Positions 36,201-44,904 of a stretch of DNA of 64,000 nt are shown piece after piece. Every line of letters begins with the position of its first letter. The first letter of the stretch is position 1. This DNA comes from Pusillimonas sp. MFBS29. GTDB lineage: Bacteria > Pseudomonadota > Gammaproteobacteria > Burkholderiales > Burkholderiaceae_B. The stretch is from assembly GCF_020687695.1 (NCBI RefSeq), contig NZ_JAJEWL010000010.1:1-64000 (forward strand), written 5' to 3'. The notes below the pieces were generated by a model. It was given only the letters and a program-made list of their open reading frames with translations, was not told the origin of the DNA and did not search any database. The position numbers and the translations under genes are program-made.

Positions 36201-36971
36201 GCCATAGGCCTGCATCCGGCTATCGTCACTGCCAAGATTGATGACCCCGGAATTGGATACGGTGACCGCGCCGGCATAACCGCCGTCGCCGCCATACTGA
36301 TTGTCGACCACGCTATCGTTCTGTTCGCCGCCGGTGCCACCGCCGCTGACGGCAATAATGCCGTACATGCCCGAATCGATGGCTTGCACCGAGCCGCTCA
36401 TGGTAATGTCGCCGCTGTTGCTGACCTGAACGCTCTGCCCCCAGCCGCCACGGCCGCCATCTGAATCGTTGTTCTGATTGTCGGTGTCGCCGTTACCCCC
36501 CAGCGAAAATGCGGAAATCAGGCTGCCAAAGTAGCCTGAGTTGGAGGTGCCATCCAGCAGAATCGACGCGCTGTTGTCCAGAGTAACGCTACCGCCCGAT
36601 CCGGCATCTCCTTCCTCGGCGCCATTGCCGCCCCGGGATTGCCCCATGATCACTCCTCCGGTGCCGACCTTGGAAACGTCCGGATATTCGCCGGCATCGA
36701 TGGCATAAGCACCCGAGGTACTAATCTCTATGCTGTCGCCCTCCCCGCCCGTCCGGGCGTCGTCGTCATCATCAATACCAGAGCTGCCGTTGCAAACCTG
36801 GTAGTAATAGGAAAATTCACCTTCCGGACTAGAGGAACAACTGGCCTGTGCTTCGCCTGTGGCAACACCGCCGACACCGAGGCCGGACAAGATCAATACC
36901 CGCAACAGTGTTGGCGTGAAAATACGGTTTATGCGGCGGGATCCACGGACGGATTTGCGGTCGTAACGCAT
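30222..36971 (-). CDS. Giant glycine-rich autotransporter
   Basis: 2249 residues. The N-terminus has a long basic signal peptide (about 1-44, ending GEAQA). The passenger (about 45-1930) is built from imperfect units of roughly 40-100 residues, each ending in a motif like AQSIGGGGGNGGD; I count 17-18 such motifs. It is predicted to form an extended beta-helix. The last 290 or so residues form an autotransporter beta-barrel ending in MMPF, the terminal Phe typical of BamA substrates. It is probably a type Va surface adhesin or biofilm factor, by family. It is preceded by GGAG before the ATG. The antisense strand is open over long stretches only because of GC-rich repeats. Confidence 0.88.
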   Translation of the reverse strand: MRYDRKSVRGSRRINRIFTPTLLRVLILSGLGVGGVATGEAQASCSSSPEGEFSYYYQVCNGSSGIDDDDDARTGGEGDSIEISTSGAYAIDAGEYPDVSKVGTGGVIMGQSRGGNGAEEGDAGSGGSVTLDNSASILLDGTSNSGYFGSLISAFSLGGNGDTDNQNNDSDGGRGGWGQSVQVSNSGDITMSGSVQAIDSGMYGIIAVSGGGTGGEQNDSVVDNQYGGDGGYAGAVTVSNSGVINLGSDDSRMQAYGDYIEGAAIYADSGGGAGGPDNGNAGNGDTVTVDHSGQINSYWTGQGDGNVYGINARSIGGLGMQSFDDSDDGGLGGNGGMVNVVAGGSVLLDVDGTFEGTGAAIAARSIGSKGGTGPGKDNPAGNGGMGSAVTVSIPESSARITTHGNNLVGIRALSLGGQGGDGGDAAALAGEGGGGGFGGNASPVSVETAAGSLIATSGNFATGIAAHSIGGGGGTGSEFVSVLGGQGGNGGNGGDASTVDISAAGNITTQGEHAYGILGQSIAGSGGAGGVNVSSLVSLGGDGAGGGQASSVDISNAGDLSTAGYSSHGILAQSIGGGGGASGSSIGLLSIGGSAAGSSGSQGGDVLVNNAGAITTQGNAAMGMIVQSIGGGGGSGGDSVGVVGVGGDGAAGGNGGTVTVRDLGTIQTSGNFALGALAQSIGGGGGNGGDTFTASAGVTLAVGGSADGGGDGGLVCMGNGGGCDGWTSDQASQVKTHGDYSMGVVAQSVGGGGGNGGSVDNVSVASFAALRIGGTGGAGGNAGQTRVSYKGLDVQTEGAHAIGVLAQSVGGGGGNGGDSNYFNVSAGFSASVALGGSGGTGGVGQKAEVDLQDTRITTGMDLDNPDPMHYAPNESFGVVAQTIGGGGGNGGSVSARDIVVAIPTSLGKPLAINMTAAIGGSGGAGGDACPDGDSNCITRVSLTDGSAVATLGDGSHAVVAQSLGGGGGNGGDASVLSGTIGYKNALTLTAGVALGGSGDSGGDGGNVQVTLGDAEAEYAALPSPIQLPLETVAVPASSIVTYGNYADGLLAQAIGGGGGNGGVGSSNAYATGRGMDTIKLTIGLGGTGGYGGAAGNVDVALNPNFTINTLSSGSRGIVAQSIGGGGGASQGGTVYLSLGKAGTPKPDGTPGKSKSARVGISVGMEGGSGGDGSGVTANIDGAIRTAGGDADGVLLQSIGGGGGLGGSMGGDASSHPILTRVGIYRDNTTRLTDAGSAYSLNVTVGGRGGSGGHGGSVDLDYAGKIATSGDWADGIVAQSIGGGGGAGGSATATGSKIAANVLVGVGGTGGVGGDGGTVTAKFDGSHQNVIQTAGYGAYGVVLQSVGGGGGQGGDGSDRSRGTMSIGGTSGGDGGTAGNGGTVQIIDLDEKTSWLTLKTMGSDAMGVVAQSVGGGGGIGGMGSSQAALLQEDSHSITLSVGGHGGVAGNGGEVNMKLGTELKTEGERSHGIVAQSVGGGGGIGGVGRTGRLQGLALGGRGGAAGDGGAVTLDLLSGTSITTSGAGAHGIIAQSVGGGGGIAGDTTIGIQLGSQYWAAGTLSGSLTGGNGSGGAVAVNLDGTIQTTGDHAYGLIAQSIGGGGGLGGRTDGGFAGSTAAFDNTGRGQDVTVTQAGDIHVSGQNSTGIFAQSTGPEGSGNITVNVNGTVTGGSGSNASAVWFAGSGENTLNVSSEGAVVAGPEGQAVRQDGSIVQTNDSGEKVEASMFAIRNAGRISGNVSCGNGLDGSSCHIENQAGGLLSNATLYQADLLNAGTLVIGRPAAYDKLIVTGNMDQIAAGTLQSDVDFDRLRAGHMVVQGHAKLAGQVNVQPTALLPDREVTIVKFEGGHDSDSPIRAKDSPVVDYEARIHDSALRVRPAAADFATPAMKLAISEDSVAQHVQRGWGLGGNSEMAPLFAALDMTSRMGAGEYSERLQDLSVGVGLAPGARALAGMSRFTGAMMSCPAFQQEGSLAREQDCVWGQFSGRTTNQDGARGLTGFSYDTLTYQFGGQKQVSPGWFVGGSAAYENTHMSSDFGRVTGEGDRGYAGVVVKREVGPWTFSGALSAGYGNFDLERRIRLPGLESRAKADLDIYGAGLKLRMARTFAGPAIYVKPYLDLDAFYTHTPAYTESRNASHLEVESNNQFVMGVSPMIEFGGRVELDNGAVLRPYLYGGVTFLSENEYSVEARFQSAPEGAGKFETTIPMDDVIGRVGAGLQISNVSGIDFRLEYEGEFSEHVRSHRGMLKVMMPF

Positions 36972-37143
36972 TGCGCTCCTTTGGTATGCAAGGCTGCGAC
37001 AATAACGACGGTTCTGGTGTATAGGTTACGCAGCGCTATGGTTCATGACACACCAAGTGTTTCATAAGCGCTGCATCCGTAACAAGGCTTTTTCGACGAA
37101 ACAGCTATTTACGTCGTCGAACAGACATTTATCTGCTGAAAAA

Positions 37144-38259
37144 TCAGAAAATAATGCCGCCGCCCAGGCACACATCGCCCTGGTACAGCACGGCAGACTG
37201 CCCGGGCGTGACGGCCCACTGCGGGTCGCCGAAAGACAAGGAAAACCCGTCATCGGCAACACGGGCCAGCGTGCACGGCGCGTCGGCCTGCCGGTAGCGC
37301 GTCTTGGCGGCGTAGGGCCCGGGCTCGGGCGCATGGCCGGCGATCCAGCTGACGTCCTGGGCGTTCAGCTCTGAAGCCAGTAGCCAGGGGTGATCATGTC
37401 CCTGGACAACATACAGGGTGTTGCTGGCCAGGTCTTTACGGGCGGTGTACCAGGCATCGGCGGTGCCGTTGTCGCGCTGGCGGCCTTTCACGCCGCCTAT
37501 GCCCAGGCCCTTGCGCTGGCCCAGCGTATAGAACGACAGCCCCTGATGCCGGCCTACGGTCACGCCTTCCGGGGTCTTGATGGGGCCGGGCTGGGTCGGC
37601 AAATAACGGTTCAGGAACTCACGAAAAGGCCTTTCACCAATAAAGCAGATGCCGGTGGAATCTTTCTTCGCGGCGTTGGGCAGCTGCAGTTCGTGCGCCA
37701 GGCGCCGCACTTCGGTCTTGGGTATTTCGCCCAAGGGGAAAAGCGTACGTGCCAACTGAGCCTGATTGAGCCTGTGCAGGAAATAGCTTTGATCCTTGCT
37801 GAGGTCGAGCGCCTTGAGCAGTTGATGCTGCACGCCTGCCTGCGTCTCGATGCTGCGCACGCGTGCGTAGTGCCCGGTGGCGATGTAATCGGCACCGAGT
37901 GTCATGGCATGATCAAGAAAGGCCTTGAACTTGATTTCGGCGTTGCACAGAACATCGGGGTTGGGCGTTCGACCTGCCGAATATTCGCGCAGAAAGTCGG
38001 CAAAGACCCGGTCTTTGTATTCTGCGGCAAAGTTGACGGCTTCGATATCAACACCCACCAGATCGGCCACGCTGGCGGCGTCGAGCCAGTCCTGCCGTGT
38101 GGAACAGTATTCGCTGTCGTCATCGTCTTCCCAGTTTTTCATGAAAAGACCCAATACTTCGTAGCCCTGCTCTTTGAGCAGCCACGCGGCTACGGAGGAG
38201 TCAACGCCCCCCGACATACCAATAACGACACGCCCTTTTTTTGCTGATGATTTACTCAT
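37144..38259 (-). CDS. mnmA: tRNA-specific 2-thiouridylase MnmA
   Basis: 371 residues. It thiolates U34 of tRNAs for Lys, Glu and Gln. The PP-loop [15 protein letters not shown] (about 13-27) binds ATP. The catalytic cysteines are in [12 protein letters not shown] (about 102) and [10 protein letters not shown] (about 200). The C-terminal beta-barrel domain is present. The gene lies 19 bases downstream of glcF on the same strand and may be read through from that operon. The autotransporter gene begins after a 172-base gap. Confidence 0.95.
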   Translation of the reverse strand: MSKSSAKKGRVVIGMSGGVDSSVAAWLLKEQGYEVLGLFMKNWEDDDDSEYCSTRQDWLDAASVADLVGVDIEAVNFAAEYKDRVFADFLREYSAGRTPNPDVLCNAEIKFKAFLDHAMTLGADYIATGHYARVRSIETQAGVQHQLLKALDLSKDQSYFLHRLNQAQLARTLFPLGEIPKTEVRRLAHELQLPNAAKKDSTGICFIGERPFREFLNRYLPTQPGPIKTPEGVTVGRHQGLSFYTLGQRKGLGIGGVKGRQRDNGTADAWYTARKDLASNTLYVVQGHDHPWLLASELNAQDVSWIAGHAPEPGPYAAKTRYRQADAPCTLARVADDGFSLSFGDPQWAVTPGQSAVLYQGDVCLGGGIIF

Positions 38260-38278
38260 GGGCGGTATTTTATGCCGT

Positions 38279-39517
38279 TTAGCGTGACGCCGCCGTCAAA
38301 GCCTCATCGACAACCTCTATCCAGTGCCGCACCGGCGTATCGGTGCCACTTTGCAGATGTGTGATGCAGCCGATATTGGATGAGACGATGGTATTGGGTT
38401 CGGCCGCGTGCAAGGCATCAAGCTTGCGGTCACGCAACGTTTTGGATAGTTCGGGCTGAGTCACCGAATAGGTGCCTGCGGAACCGCAGCACAGGTGGGA
38501 ATCGGCAAACGGCTGCAGGTTGAATCCCAGCTCGGTCAGCAATTGCTCGCTGACACCGCGCAGGCCCTGCCAGTGCTGCAGGGTACATGGCGGGTGAAAG
38601 GCCGTTTTCTCGGGCAGGTTCGCCAGCCTGGACTTGAGCTCGGCGCCGTGTGGAGCAACGATTTCTGCGATATCGCGCACCTTGTCGACCACACGCATGG
38701 CTTTGGCGACGTATTCGGGATCGTGGCGCAGGTGATGGGCGTATTCCTTGACCATGCCGCCGCAGCCCGATGCATTCATGATAATGGCCTCGGCCTTGCC
38801 GCTATCAAGCAGGGGCAGCCACGCATCGATATTGGCCCTCATTTGTTCAAGCGCCGCTTCCTGTGCATCAAGGTGGAAATTGATCGCACCACAGCAGCCG
38901 GCGCCCGGCACCACGCGGGTTCCTATGCCCAGGACATCAAGCACGCGTATCGTGGCGGCATCGATACTGGGCATCATGGCCGGCTGCACACAGCCCGCCA
39001 GCATAATGACCTGGCGGGGATGACGCGCGCCATCGGCAGGCGTCCGGCCGGCAGGCCGGGCTTGCGGGACTTTGTTGCGCAACACTTCCGGCAGCACCGG
39101 CCGCATTAAGCGGCCCAGCTTCATGGCCGGCCCGAACAGCGAAGAATTCAGCGCGTGGCGCAACACGCTGCGGGTCAGGCGCTGCCCCAACGGGCGTTCG
39201 ACTTTCTGATCGACCAGATTGCGTCCGATGTCGACCAGCGCACCATACTGCACCCCCGACGGACAGGTGGTTTCGCAGTTGCGGCAGGTCAGGCAGCGAT
39301 CAAGGTGCTGCTGGGTTCTTTCGGTAGGCTCGGCGCCCTCAAGCACCTGCTTGATCAAATAGATGCGGCCGCGCGGACTGTCGCGTTCATCCCCCAGTAT
39401 CTGATAGGTTGGACAGGTGGCCAGGCAAAAACCGCAATGCACACAGCGACGCAGTATCTCGTCGGCATCATTGCCCAGATTGGTGTCGCGCACCCAGGAA
39501 GCTAGATTTGTTTGCAT
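38279..39517 (-). CDS. glcF: Glycolate oxidase iron-sulfur subunit
   Basis: 412 residues. It passes electrons from the GlcDE flavoproteins toward the quinone pool when glycolate is oxidised to glyoxylate. Two 4Fe-4S motifs are intact: [12 protein letters not shown] (about 25-36) and [12 protein letters not shown] (about 75-86). Two CCG-type cysteine-rich blocks follow ([14 protein letters not shown] and [13 protein letters not shown]). It is the last of three glc genes, 8 bases after glcE. Confidence 0.95.
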   Translation of the reverse strand: MQTNLASWVRDTNLGNDADEILRRCVHCGFCLATCPTYQILGDERDSPRGRIYLIKQVLEGAEPTERTQQHLDRCLTCRNCETTCPSGVQYGALVDIGRNLVDQKVERPLGQRLTRSVLRHALNSSLFGPAMKLGRLMRPVLPEVLRNKVPQARPAGRTPADGARHPRQVIMLAGCVQPAMMPSIDAATIRVLDVLGIGTRVVPGAGCCGAINFHLDAQEAALEQMRANIDAWLPLLDSGKAEAIIMNASGCGGMVKEYAHHLRHDPEYVAKAMRVVDKVRDIAEIVAPHGAELKSRLANLPEKTAFHPPCTLQHWQGLRGVSEQLLTELGFNLQPFADSHLCCGSAGTYSVTQPELSKTLRDRKLDALHAAEPNTIVSSNIGCITHLQSGTDTPVRHWIEVVDEALTAASR

Positions 39518-39525
39518 CGTTGGCC

Positions 39526-40617
39526 TTAGAAATCCGGGAACAGGCGTTTGGGGTTGAAAATACCGGTGGGATCGAGCTCTTGCTTGAGCCTCCGGCTGAT
39601 GTTCTTCAGGCCCGCCTCAAGGGGATGAAACACGGGCAGATCGGCCGCCTTGCTGTCATAGCGGTATAGCGTTGCATGGCCGCCCAGGCGCGCAATGCGG
39701 TCACGCAAATTGGCGGCCGATGGCACATTCGATACCCAGCGCAATCCGCCATTCCACTCGATCAGGGTGGGCCCGAAATCCAGCGCAGGCGTCTGGGGCG
39801 GAACGGCCAGCCTCCAGATCGGCCGCTGCTGGAAAAATTCATGGGTCTGGTCACGCAGGCTGGACCAGAATGCCTGCTCATCGGGCAGGACTTCGCCCCC
39901 CACTCTTTGGGCGGCACTGCTTACGGCCGGTTCACTGCCCGACACGCGCACATGCAACCGGCCGACCTGGCCAGGCTCGCCGGTCCAGGCCGTGGCGGTA
40001 ATAGGTATGGGCAGGCCCCGCCACGCGCCGAACAGTTTCAGCGCCTGCGCCTCGGTGACATCCAGCACAAAGCTGGCTTCCTGGAAAGGCTTGGGGACGA
40101 CCTTGACGGAGACTTCGATCAAGGCGCCAAATATGCCCATAGAGCCGGCCAGCAAGCGCGAAATGTCGTAGCCCGCCACGTTCTTCATGACTTCGCCGCC
40201 AAAGTTCAGCACTTCGCCGGAGGAATCCAGCAGCTTGGCGCCCAGCACGAAATCGCGCACACTGCCCGCAGCCATGCGCCGTGGCCCCGACAGGCCGCTG
40301 GCAATACAACCGCCTATGGTCGAAGCGGGGCCAAAGCGCGGCGGCTCAAAGGCCAGCATCTGATTCTGTTCATCGAGCGCGGCTTCGACATCGGCCAGCA
40401 GCGTGCCGGCCCGAAGCGTCATGACCAGTTCCGAAGGCTGATAGTTGACGATGCCGGTATAGCCCGACATGTCGAGAATGGCGGTTGCCGGCAACGGGTC
40501 GGGGTCGAGCCCGGCGCCATAGAAACGCTTGGTGCCGCCACCCTGAATGTATACGGGACGCTCAGCCCCTCGGGCTGCCAGCACCTGCTGACAGAGATCA
40601 GAAAGTACGAATTCCAT
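39526..40617 (-). CDS. glcE: Glycolate oxidase FAD-binding subunit GlcE
   Basis: 363 residues. A PCMH-type FAD-binding domain: PARRKR-like start, IQGGGTKRFYG (about 24), then GPASTIGGCIASGLSGPRRMAAGSVRDFVLGAK, characteristic of GlcE. It forms the enzyme with GlcD and GlcF. It sits 9 bases after glcD and 8 bases before glcF, so the three are co-transcribed. Confidence 0.93.
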   Translation of the reverse strand: MEFVLSDLCQQVLAARGAERPVYIQGGGTKRFYGAGLDPDPLPATAILDMSGYTGIVNYQPSELVMTLRAGTLLADVEAALDEQNQMLAFEPPRFGPASTIGGCIASGLSGPRRMAAGSVRDFVLGAKLLDSSGEVLNFGGEVMKNVAGYDISRLLAGSMGIFGALIEVSVKVVPKPFQEASFVLDVTEAQALKLFGAWRGLPIPITATAWTGEPGQVGRLHVRVSGSEPAVSSAAQRVGGEVLPDEQAFWSSLRDQTHEFFQQRPIWRLAVPPQTPALDFGPTLIEWNGGLRWVSNVPSAANLRDRIARLGGHATLYRYDSKAADLPVFHPLEAGLKNISRRLKQELDPTGIFNPKRLFPDF

Positions 40618-40626
40618 ACAACGCTC

Positions 40627-42120
40627 TTAAAAACGGGGTAACTCGGGAAAGCGGATCGCCCCGCCATGCACATGCATCTTCCCGTATTCAGCACAACGCA
40701 CCAGCGTAGGAATGACCTTGTCTGGATTGAGCAAATCATAGGGATCGAACGCACGCTTGAAGGCACAGAAAAAATCGAGTTCCTCGCGCGTGAACTGCAC
40801 GCACATCTGGTTGATTTTCTCGATACCGACACCGTGTTCGCCGGTAACCGTGCCGCCGACCTGCACACACAGCTCGAGAATGGCGGCACCGAATTTTTCT
40901 GCGCGCTCGACCTCGTTGGGCTGGTTCGAATCGAACATGATCAAGGGATGCAGATTGCCGTCGCCCGCGTGGAACACATTGGCGCAGCGCAGACCGAATT
41001 CGTCTTCCATTTCTTCGATGGCGCGCAGCACCCGGCCCAGATGCCGGCGCGGTATGGTGCCGTCCATGCAGTAATAGTCGGGCGACACACGACCGGCTGC
41101 CGGAAACGCATTCTTGCGACCGGCCCAGAACACCAGCCGTTCCTGTTCGGACGAGGACACCTGCAACCGCGTGGCGCCAGCCTGCTCGAACACAGCCAGC
41201 ATGCGCTGGATTTCGTCTTCAACCTCGGCTTCGGTGCCATCGGATTCACACAGCAAAATGGCTTCCGCCTCGAGGTCGTAGCCCGCCTTGACGAAGGGTT
41301 CAACCATATGCACCGCGCGCTTGTCCATCATTTCCAGGCCTGCCGGGATGATGCCGGTGGCAATGATGTTGGTGACCGCCTGCCCGGCCGTTTCGACACT
41401 GGCAAAACTGGCCATGATTACGCGGGCGCTGGCCGGCTTGGGAATCAGCTTGACCGTAACCTCGGTGACCAGACCCAGCATGCCTTCCGAACCTATGAAC
41501 GAGGCTAGAAGGTCTAGCCCCGGGCTGTCGGGAGCCTCGGAGCCCAGCTCGATGACATCGCCATCTATGGTGACCACACGCACCTTCAGGACGTTGTGTA
41601 CGGTCAGGCCATACTTCAGGCAGTGAACCCCACCCGAGTTCTCGGCGATGTTCCCGCCTATGGAACAGGCAATCTGGCTGGAAGGATCAGGCGCGTAATA
41701 CAAGCCATAAGCCGCTGCCGCCTCGGAGATCGCAAGGTTGCGCACCCCTGGCTGCACAACGGCGGTTGCGGTCTCGGGATCGATTTTCTGTATGCGATTA
41801 AGCTTGGCCAGACCCAGCACAATGCCTTGTGCATGAGGCATGGCGCCACCCGACAGGCCGGTACCGGCGCCGCGGGCAACGATGGGAATATTGAACGCCT
41901 TGCACGCCTTGAGCACTGCAATGATCTGCGCTTCGTTTTCAGGCAGGATGACCACAGGCGGCAAGGTCCGGTACAAAGACAGGCCGTCGCACTCATAGGC
42001 GCGGGTGTCTTCGACCTTGGACAAAATGCAATGCCTGGGAACGTCATCGCCCAGCCGCGCAATCAAGCCGGCAAAATCTGGTACTTGCGTGGCCAACCCA
42101 TTCATGGCTGTCTGGTTCAT
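40627..42120 (-). CDS. glcD: Glycolate oxidase subunit GlcD
   Basis: 497 residues, full length. It is the main FAD subunit that oxidises glycolate (and D-lactate). The PCMH FAD domain has ARGAGTGLSGGAMPH (about 81), IGGNIAENSGGVHCLKYG (about 150) and GSEGMLGLVTEVTVK. The C-terminal domain has HAGDGNLHPLI and TGEHGVGIEKI, with histidines shared by FAD-linked 2-hydroxyacid oxidases. It is located between a second FAD oxidase gene (40 bases upstream) and glcE. Confidence 0.94.
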   Translation of the reverse strand: MNQTAMNGLATQVPDFAGLIARLGDDVPRHCILSKVEDTRAYECDGLSLYRTLPPVVILPENEAQIIAVLKACKAFNIPIVARGAGTGLSGGAMPHAQGIVLGLAKLNRIQKIDPETATAVVQPGVRNLAISEAAAAYGLYYAPDPSSQIACSIGGNIAENSGGVHCLKYGLTVHNVLKVRVVTIDGDVIELGSEAPDSPGLDLLASFIGSEGMLGLVTEVTVKLIPKPASARVIMASFASVETAGQAVTNIIATGIIPAGLEMMDKRAVHMVEPFVKAGYDLEAEAILLCESDGTEAEVEDEIQRMLAVFEQAGATRLQVSSSEQERLVFWAGRKNAFPAAGRVSPDYYCMDGTIPRRHLGRVLRAIEEMEDEFGLRCANVFHAGDGNLHPLIMFDSNQPNEVERAEKFGAAILELCVQVGGTVTGEHGVGIEKINQMCVQFTREELDFFCAFKRAFDPYDLLNPDKVIPTLVRCAEYGKMHVHGGAIRFPELPRF

Positions 42121-42160
42121 TGAGTCTCTTTGTTGTTATGTGTTGTGCAGCTAGCCAGTT

Positions 42161-43573
42161 TCATGCTTGTGGAATGATCTTCCCTGGATTCAATATATTG
42201 TGAGGATCAAAGGCTTGCTTGAGGCTGGACATGAGATCCAGGGCGTCTTGGCCGTGCTCTGCCCGCATGAACTCCATTTTATGCAGGCCCACGCCGTGCT
42301 CGCCGGTGCAGGTTCCCTGCATGGCAATGGCACGCTCGACCAGGCGGCGATTCAACTGTTCGGATTCTGACCACTCTTCGGGATTGTCGGGGTCGAGCAG
42401 CATCAGCACATGAAAATTGCCGTCGCCCACATGGCCGACGATGGTGTACGGAAAGCTGGCCTGATCAAGCTCGGCGGCCGTTTCGGATACACACTCGGCC
42501 AGACGCGAAATAGGTACGCAGACGTCGGTGGTGCTGGACCGGCAGCCGGGCCGCAGCTGCAGACCGGCGAAATACGCATTGTGGCGAGCAGTCCAGAGAC
42601 GGCTGCGGTCTTCGGGCTGTTCGGCCCACTCAAAATCCATGCCGCCGTTATCGCGGGTAATGGCCTGAACCACTTCGGCCTGCTCTTTCACGCCCGCCGG
42701 GCTGCCGTGAAACTCAAACAGCAGCAAAGGCGATTCTTTCAGACTGAGCTTGCTGTAGGCATTGGTAGCCTTGACGGCCCAGGCGTCCATAAATTCGACG
42801 CGCGCAACCGGCACCCCCATCTGTATGACCTCGATGACGCTTTGGACGGCGTCTTGCAGCGTAGGGAAGTTGCAGATGGCGGCCGAGATGGCTTCGGGCT
42901 GCGGATACAGCCGTATGGTGACTTCGGTAATGATGCCCAGCGTGCCCTCGCTGCCCACGAATATGCGGGTCAGGTCGTAACCGGCCGACGACTTGCGAGC
43001 CCGGTTCGCGGTTTCGATGATGCGCCCGTCGGCGGTAACCACCTTGAGCGACATAACGTTTTCGCGCATGGTGCCATAGCGCACGGCATTGGTGCCCGAG
43101 GCGCGCGTGGCGGCCATGCCGCCCAGGCTGGCGTCAGCCCCCGGATCGATAGGAAAAAACAGCCCGGTATTGCGGATTTCCTCGTTGAGCTGCTTGCGTG
43201 TCACACCTGCCTGCACGGTTGCGGTGAAGTCTTCAGGGTTAACGGCAACCAGCTGATTCATGCCGGACAGGTCGAGGGTGATACCCCCCTGCACTGCCAG
43301 CAAATGACCCTCGAGCGATGACCCGACCCCGTACGGAATCAGTGGCACCTTGTGCGCATGACAATGACGCGCCACCCAGGCGACGTCGTCGGTGCTGTTT
43401 GCGAACACCACCCCATCGGGCAACATGGGCGGGTACGGCGATTCGTCTCGCCCATGGTGTTCGCGCACTGCATGCGCGGTTGAAAAGCGATCGCCAAACT
43501 GCGCCGCCAACGCTTCTAAAAAGCCTTCGGGCACAGGACGGCGAATCGCCTGTGAAAACTCGGGGGCATTCAT
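42161..43573 (-). CDS. FAD-linked 2-hydroxyacid oxidase (D-lactate dehydrogenase-like)
   Basis: 470 residues of the same family as GlcD but a distinct branch. PYGVGSSLEGHLLAV (about 100), ASLGGMAATRASGTNAVRYG and GSEGTLGIITEVTIRLYP form the FAD domain. VGHVGDGNFHVLML and TGEHGVGLHKMEF are at the C-terminus. The GTNAVRYGTM region resembles cytochrome-type D-lactate dehydrogenase (Dld/LDHD). It leads the glcDEF cluster, so the group may handle both D-lactate and glycolate. D-2-hydroxyglutarate is another possible substrate. Confidence 0.85.
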   Translation of the reverse strand: MNAPEFSQAIRRPVPEGFLEALAAQFGDRFSTAHAVREHHGRDESPYPPMLPDGVVFANSTDDVAWVARHCHAHKVPLIPYGVGSSLEGHLLAVQGGITLDLSGMNQLVAVNPEDFTATVQAGVTRKQLNEEIRNTGLFFPIDPGADASLGGMAATRASGTNAVRYGTMRENVMSLKVVTADGRIIETANRARKSSAGYDLTRIFVGSEGTLGIITEVTIRLYPQPEAISAAICNFPTLQDAVQSVIEVIQMGVPVARVEFMDAWAVKATNAYSKLSLKESPLLLFEFHGSPAGVKEQAEVVQAITRDNGGMDFEWAEQPEDRSRLWTARHNAYFAGLQLRPGCRSSTTDVCVPISRLAECVSETAAELDQASFPYTIVGHVGDGNFHVLMLLDPDNPEEWSESEQLNRRLVERAIAMQGTCTGEHGVGLHKMEFMRAEHGQDALDLMSSLKQAFDPHNILNPGKIIPQA

Positions 43574-43624
43574 GCCATTACTCCTGAAAACACTGATGCT
43601 AGCCTAGACTCAATACTACGAGGT

Positions 43625-44719
43625 TTATACCTTGCTGCCGATCAGGGCATTTGCTGATTGCGTGACACTCTGACGGCGCTTCGTGACCGCCTGCGCCAGG
43701 CGCCCGAGCACCTGCTCTGAGGTTTCCCAGTCTATGCAGCCATCGGTAATGCTCTGACCATAAGTCAGGGCTTGCCCGGGGACCAGATCCTGACGGCCGC
43801 CGACCAGATTGCTTTCTATCATGACGCCGAAGATACGCTCGTCGCCCGCTTCCATCTGTTTGGCAACATCTTCAAGTACCAGCGGCTGGTTCTTGTAGTC
43901 TTTGTTGCTGTTGGCATGACTGGAGTCGATCATGATACGTGGACGCTGCCCGGCCTTGATCAGTGCCTGGCACGACGCCTCGACGCTGGCCGCATCGTAA
44001 TTGGGTGCCTTGCCGCCACGCAGGATAAGGTGGCAGTCTTCGTTGCCGGCGGTCGACACAATCGCCGAATGGCCGCCTTTGGTAACCGACAGGAAGTGAT
44101 GGGACTGCGATGCCGCCATAATGGCATCAATGGCAATCTTGGTGTCGCCGCCGGTGCCGTTCTTGAAGCCTACCGGGCAAGACAAACCCGACGACAGTTC
44201 GCGGTGGACCTGGCTTTCTGTGGTGCGCGCGCCGATGGCACCCCAGGAAACCAGGTCAGCAATGTATTGCGGAGTGATCATATCGAGGAATTCACAGCCG
44301 GCGGGCAAGCCCAATGCGTTGACGTCGATCAGCAATTCGCGTGCCGTACGCAAGCCCTGATTGATATTGAAGCTGCCATCCAGGCCGGGGTCGTTGATCA
44401 AGCCCTTCCAGCCTACGGTGGTGCGGGGTTTCTCGAAATACACGCGCATGATGATTTCAAGCTCGCCCTTGAAGCGTTCGCGCTGCTCCACCAGGCGCTT
44501 GGCGTATTCAATGGCGGCAACCGGGTTATGAATGGAACATGGCCCGATCACAACGACCAGACGGTCGTCGGAACCATGCAAAACATTGTGTACGGCGCGG
44601 CGGGCGTCATGGACCGTAGACGAGATCCCGGTAGTGCAGGGAAACTCGCGCATGATATGCGCAGGTGGGCTCAGTTCCTTGATTTCTCGGATACGTAAAT
44701 CATCAGTGTTGTACGTCAC
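43625..44719 (-). CDS. aroG: 3-deoxy-7-phosphoheptulonate (DAHP) synthase, AroG type
   Basis: 364 residues. It condenses phosphoenolpyruvate and erythrose-4-phosphate, the first step of the aromatic (shikimate) pathway. Class I motifs are VVIGPCSIHNP (about 57), YFEKPRTTVGWKGL, GARTTESQVHRE, GFKNGTGG and IDSSHANSNKD. The length and N-terminal extension match the feedback-regulated AroF/G/H type. It starts at GTG 44719, with GGAG 8 bases upstream. It is preceded by a Phe-rich leader peptide and an intrinsic terminator, so expression is probably set by phenylalanine through attenuation. Confidence 0.94.
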   Translation of the reverse strand: MTYNTDDLRIREIKELSPPAHIMREFPCTTGISSTVHDARRAVHNVLHGSDDRLVVVIGPCSIHNPVAAIEYAKRLVEQRERFKGELEIIMRVYFEKPRTTVGWKGLINDPGLDGSFNINQGLRTARELLIDVNALGLPAGCEFLDMITPQYIADLVSWGAIGARTTESQVHRELSSGLSCPVGFKNGTGGDTKIAIDAIMAASQSHHFLSVTKGGHSAIVSTAGNEDCHLILRGGKAPNYDAASVEASCQALIKAGQRPRIMIDSSHANSNKDYKNQPLVLEDVAKQMEAGDERIFGVMIESNLVGGRQDLVPGQALTYGQSITDGCIDWETSEQVLGRLAQAVTKRRQSVTQSANALIGSKV

Positions 44720-44757
44720 GATGGACTCCAGATTATTTGCCTGCTTGCCGGCGGATA

Positions 44758-44793
44758 CAAAAAAAGCCGCCTAGCTTTGCTGGCGGCTTTTTG
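44758..44793 (-). terminator. Attenuator terminator in the aroG leader
   Basis: The minus strand reads AAAAAGCCGCC, a short loop, GGCGGCTTTTTTT: a textbook intrinsic terminator placed before, not after, a gene (39 bases upstream of the aroG start, 17 after the leader peptide stop). The arm CCGCCAGC (44786-44779) can alternatively pair with GCTGGTGG (44843-44836) in the leader coding region, with one G-U pair, forming an antiterminator. Confidence 0.85.
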
Positions 44794-44809
44794 GGAATTT
44801 GATTCTTTT

Positions 44810-44896
44810 TTACTGCGTACAGCGTTTCCCTTCCTCCACCAGCGGTTTTGGAAAAGCAAAAAAATAAAAAAAGAAAAACGGGATTGCGCGGTACAT
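44810..44896 (-). CDS. Phe-rich leader peptide of aroG (attenuation)
   Basis: 28 codons from the ATG at 44896 to TAA at 44810. The core is PFFFFYFFAFP: seven Phe and one Tyr codons within eleven, followed by a charged tail. By analogy with the pheL and pheM leaders of enterobacteria, slow translation of the Phe run when Phe-tRNA is short would free the downstream GCTGGTGG segment to prevent terminator formation. No ribosome-binding site is visible. A promoter with TTGGCA (-35) and TAGAGT (extended -10) would start transcription about 2 bases before the ATG, so the leader may be translated leaderless. Confidence 0.75.
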   Translation of the reverse strand: MYRAIPFFFFYFFAFPKPLVEEGKRCTQ

Positions 44897-44904
44897 GGTA
44901 GGTA

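Noticed and set aside
31281-36464. Several long plus-strand frames across the autotransporter (for example 31281-32432 and 34104-35177)
   Set aside because: Low-complexity Ala/Pro/Thr translations of the glycine-rich repeats on the opposite strand. The real frame has a signal peptide and beta-barrel.
30222-36971. Regularly spaced similar DNA segments that could suggest a CRISPR array
   Set aside because: The repeats are in frame and code for the AQSIGGGGG-type motif. Spacing and sequence vary, and no Cas genes are present.
40666-43321. Plus-strand frames of 280-300 codons across glcD and the D-lactate dehydrogenase-like gene
   Set aside because: Antisense shadows of two clear FAD oxidases; no independent support.
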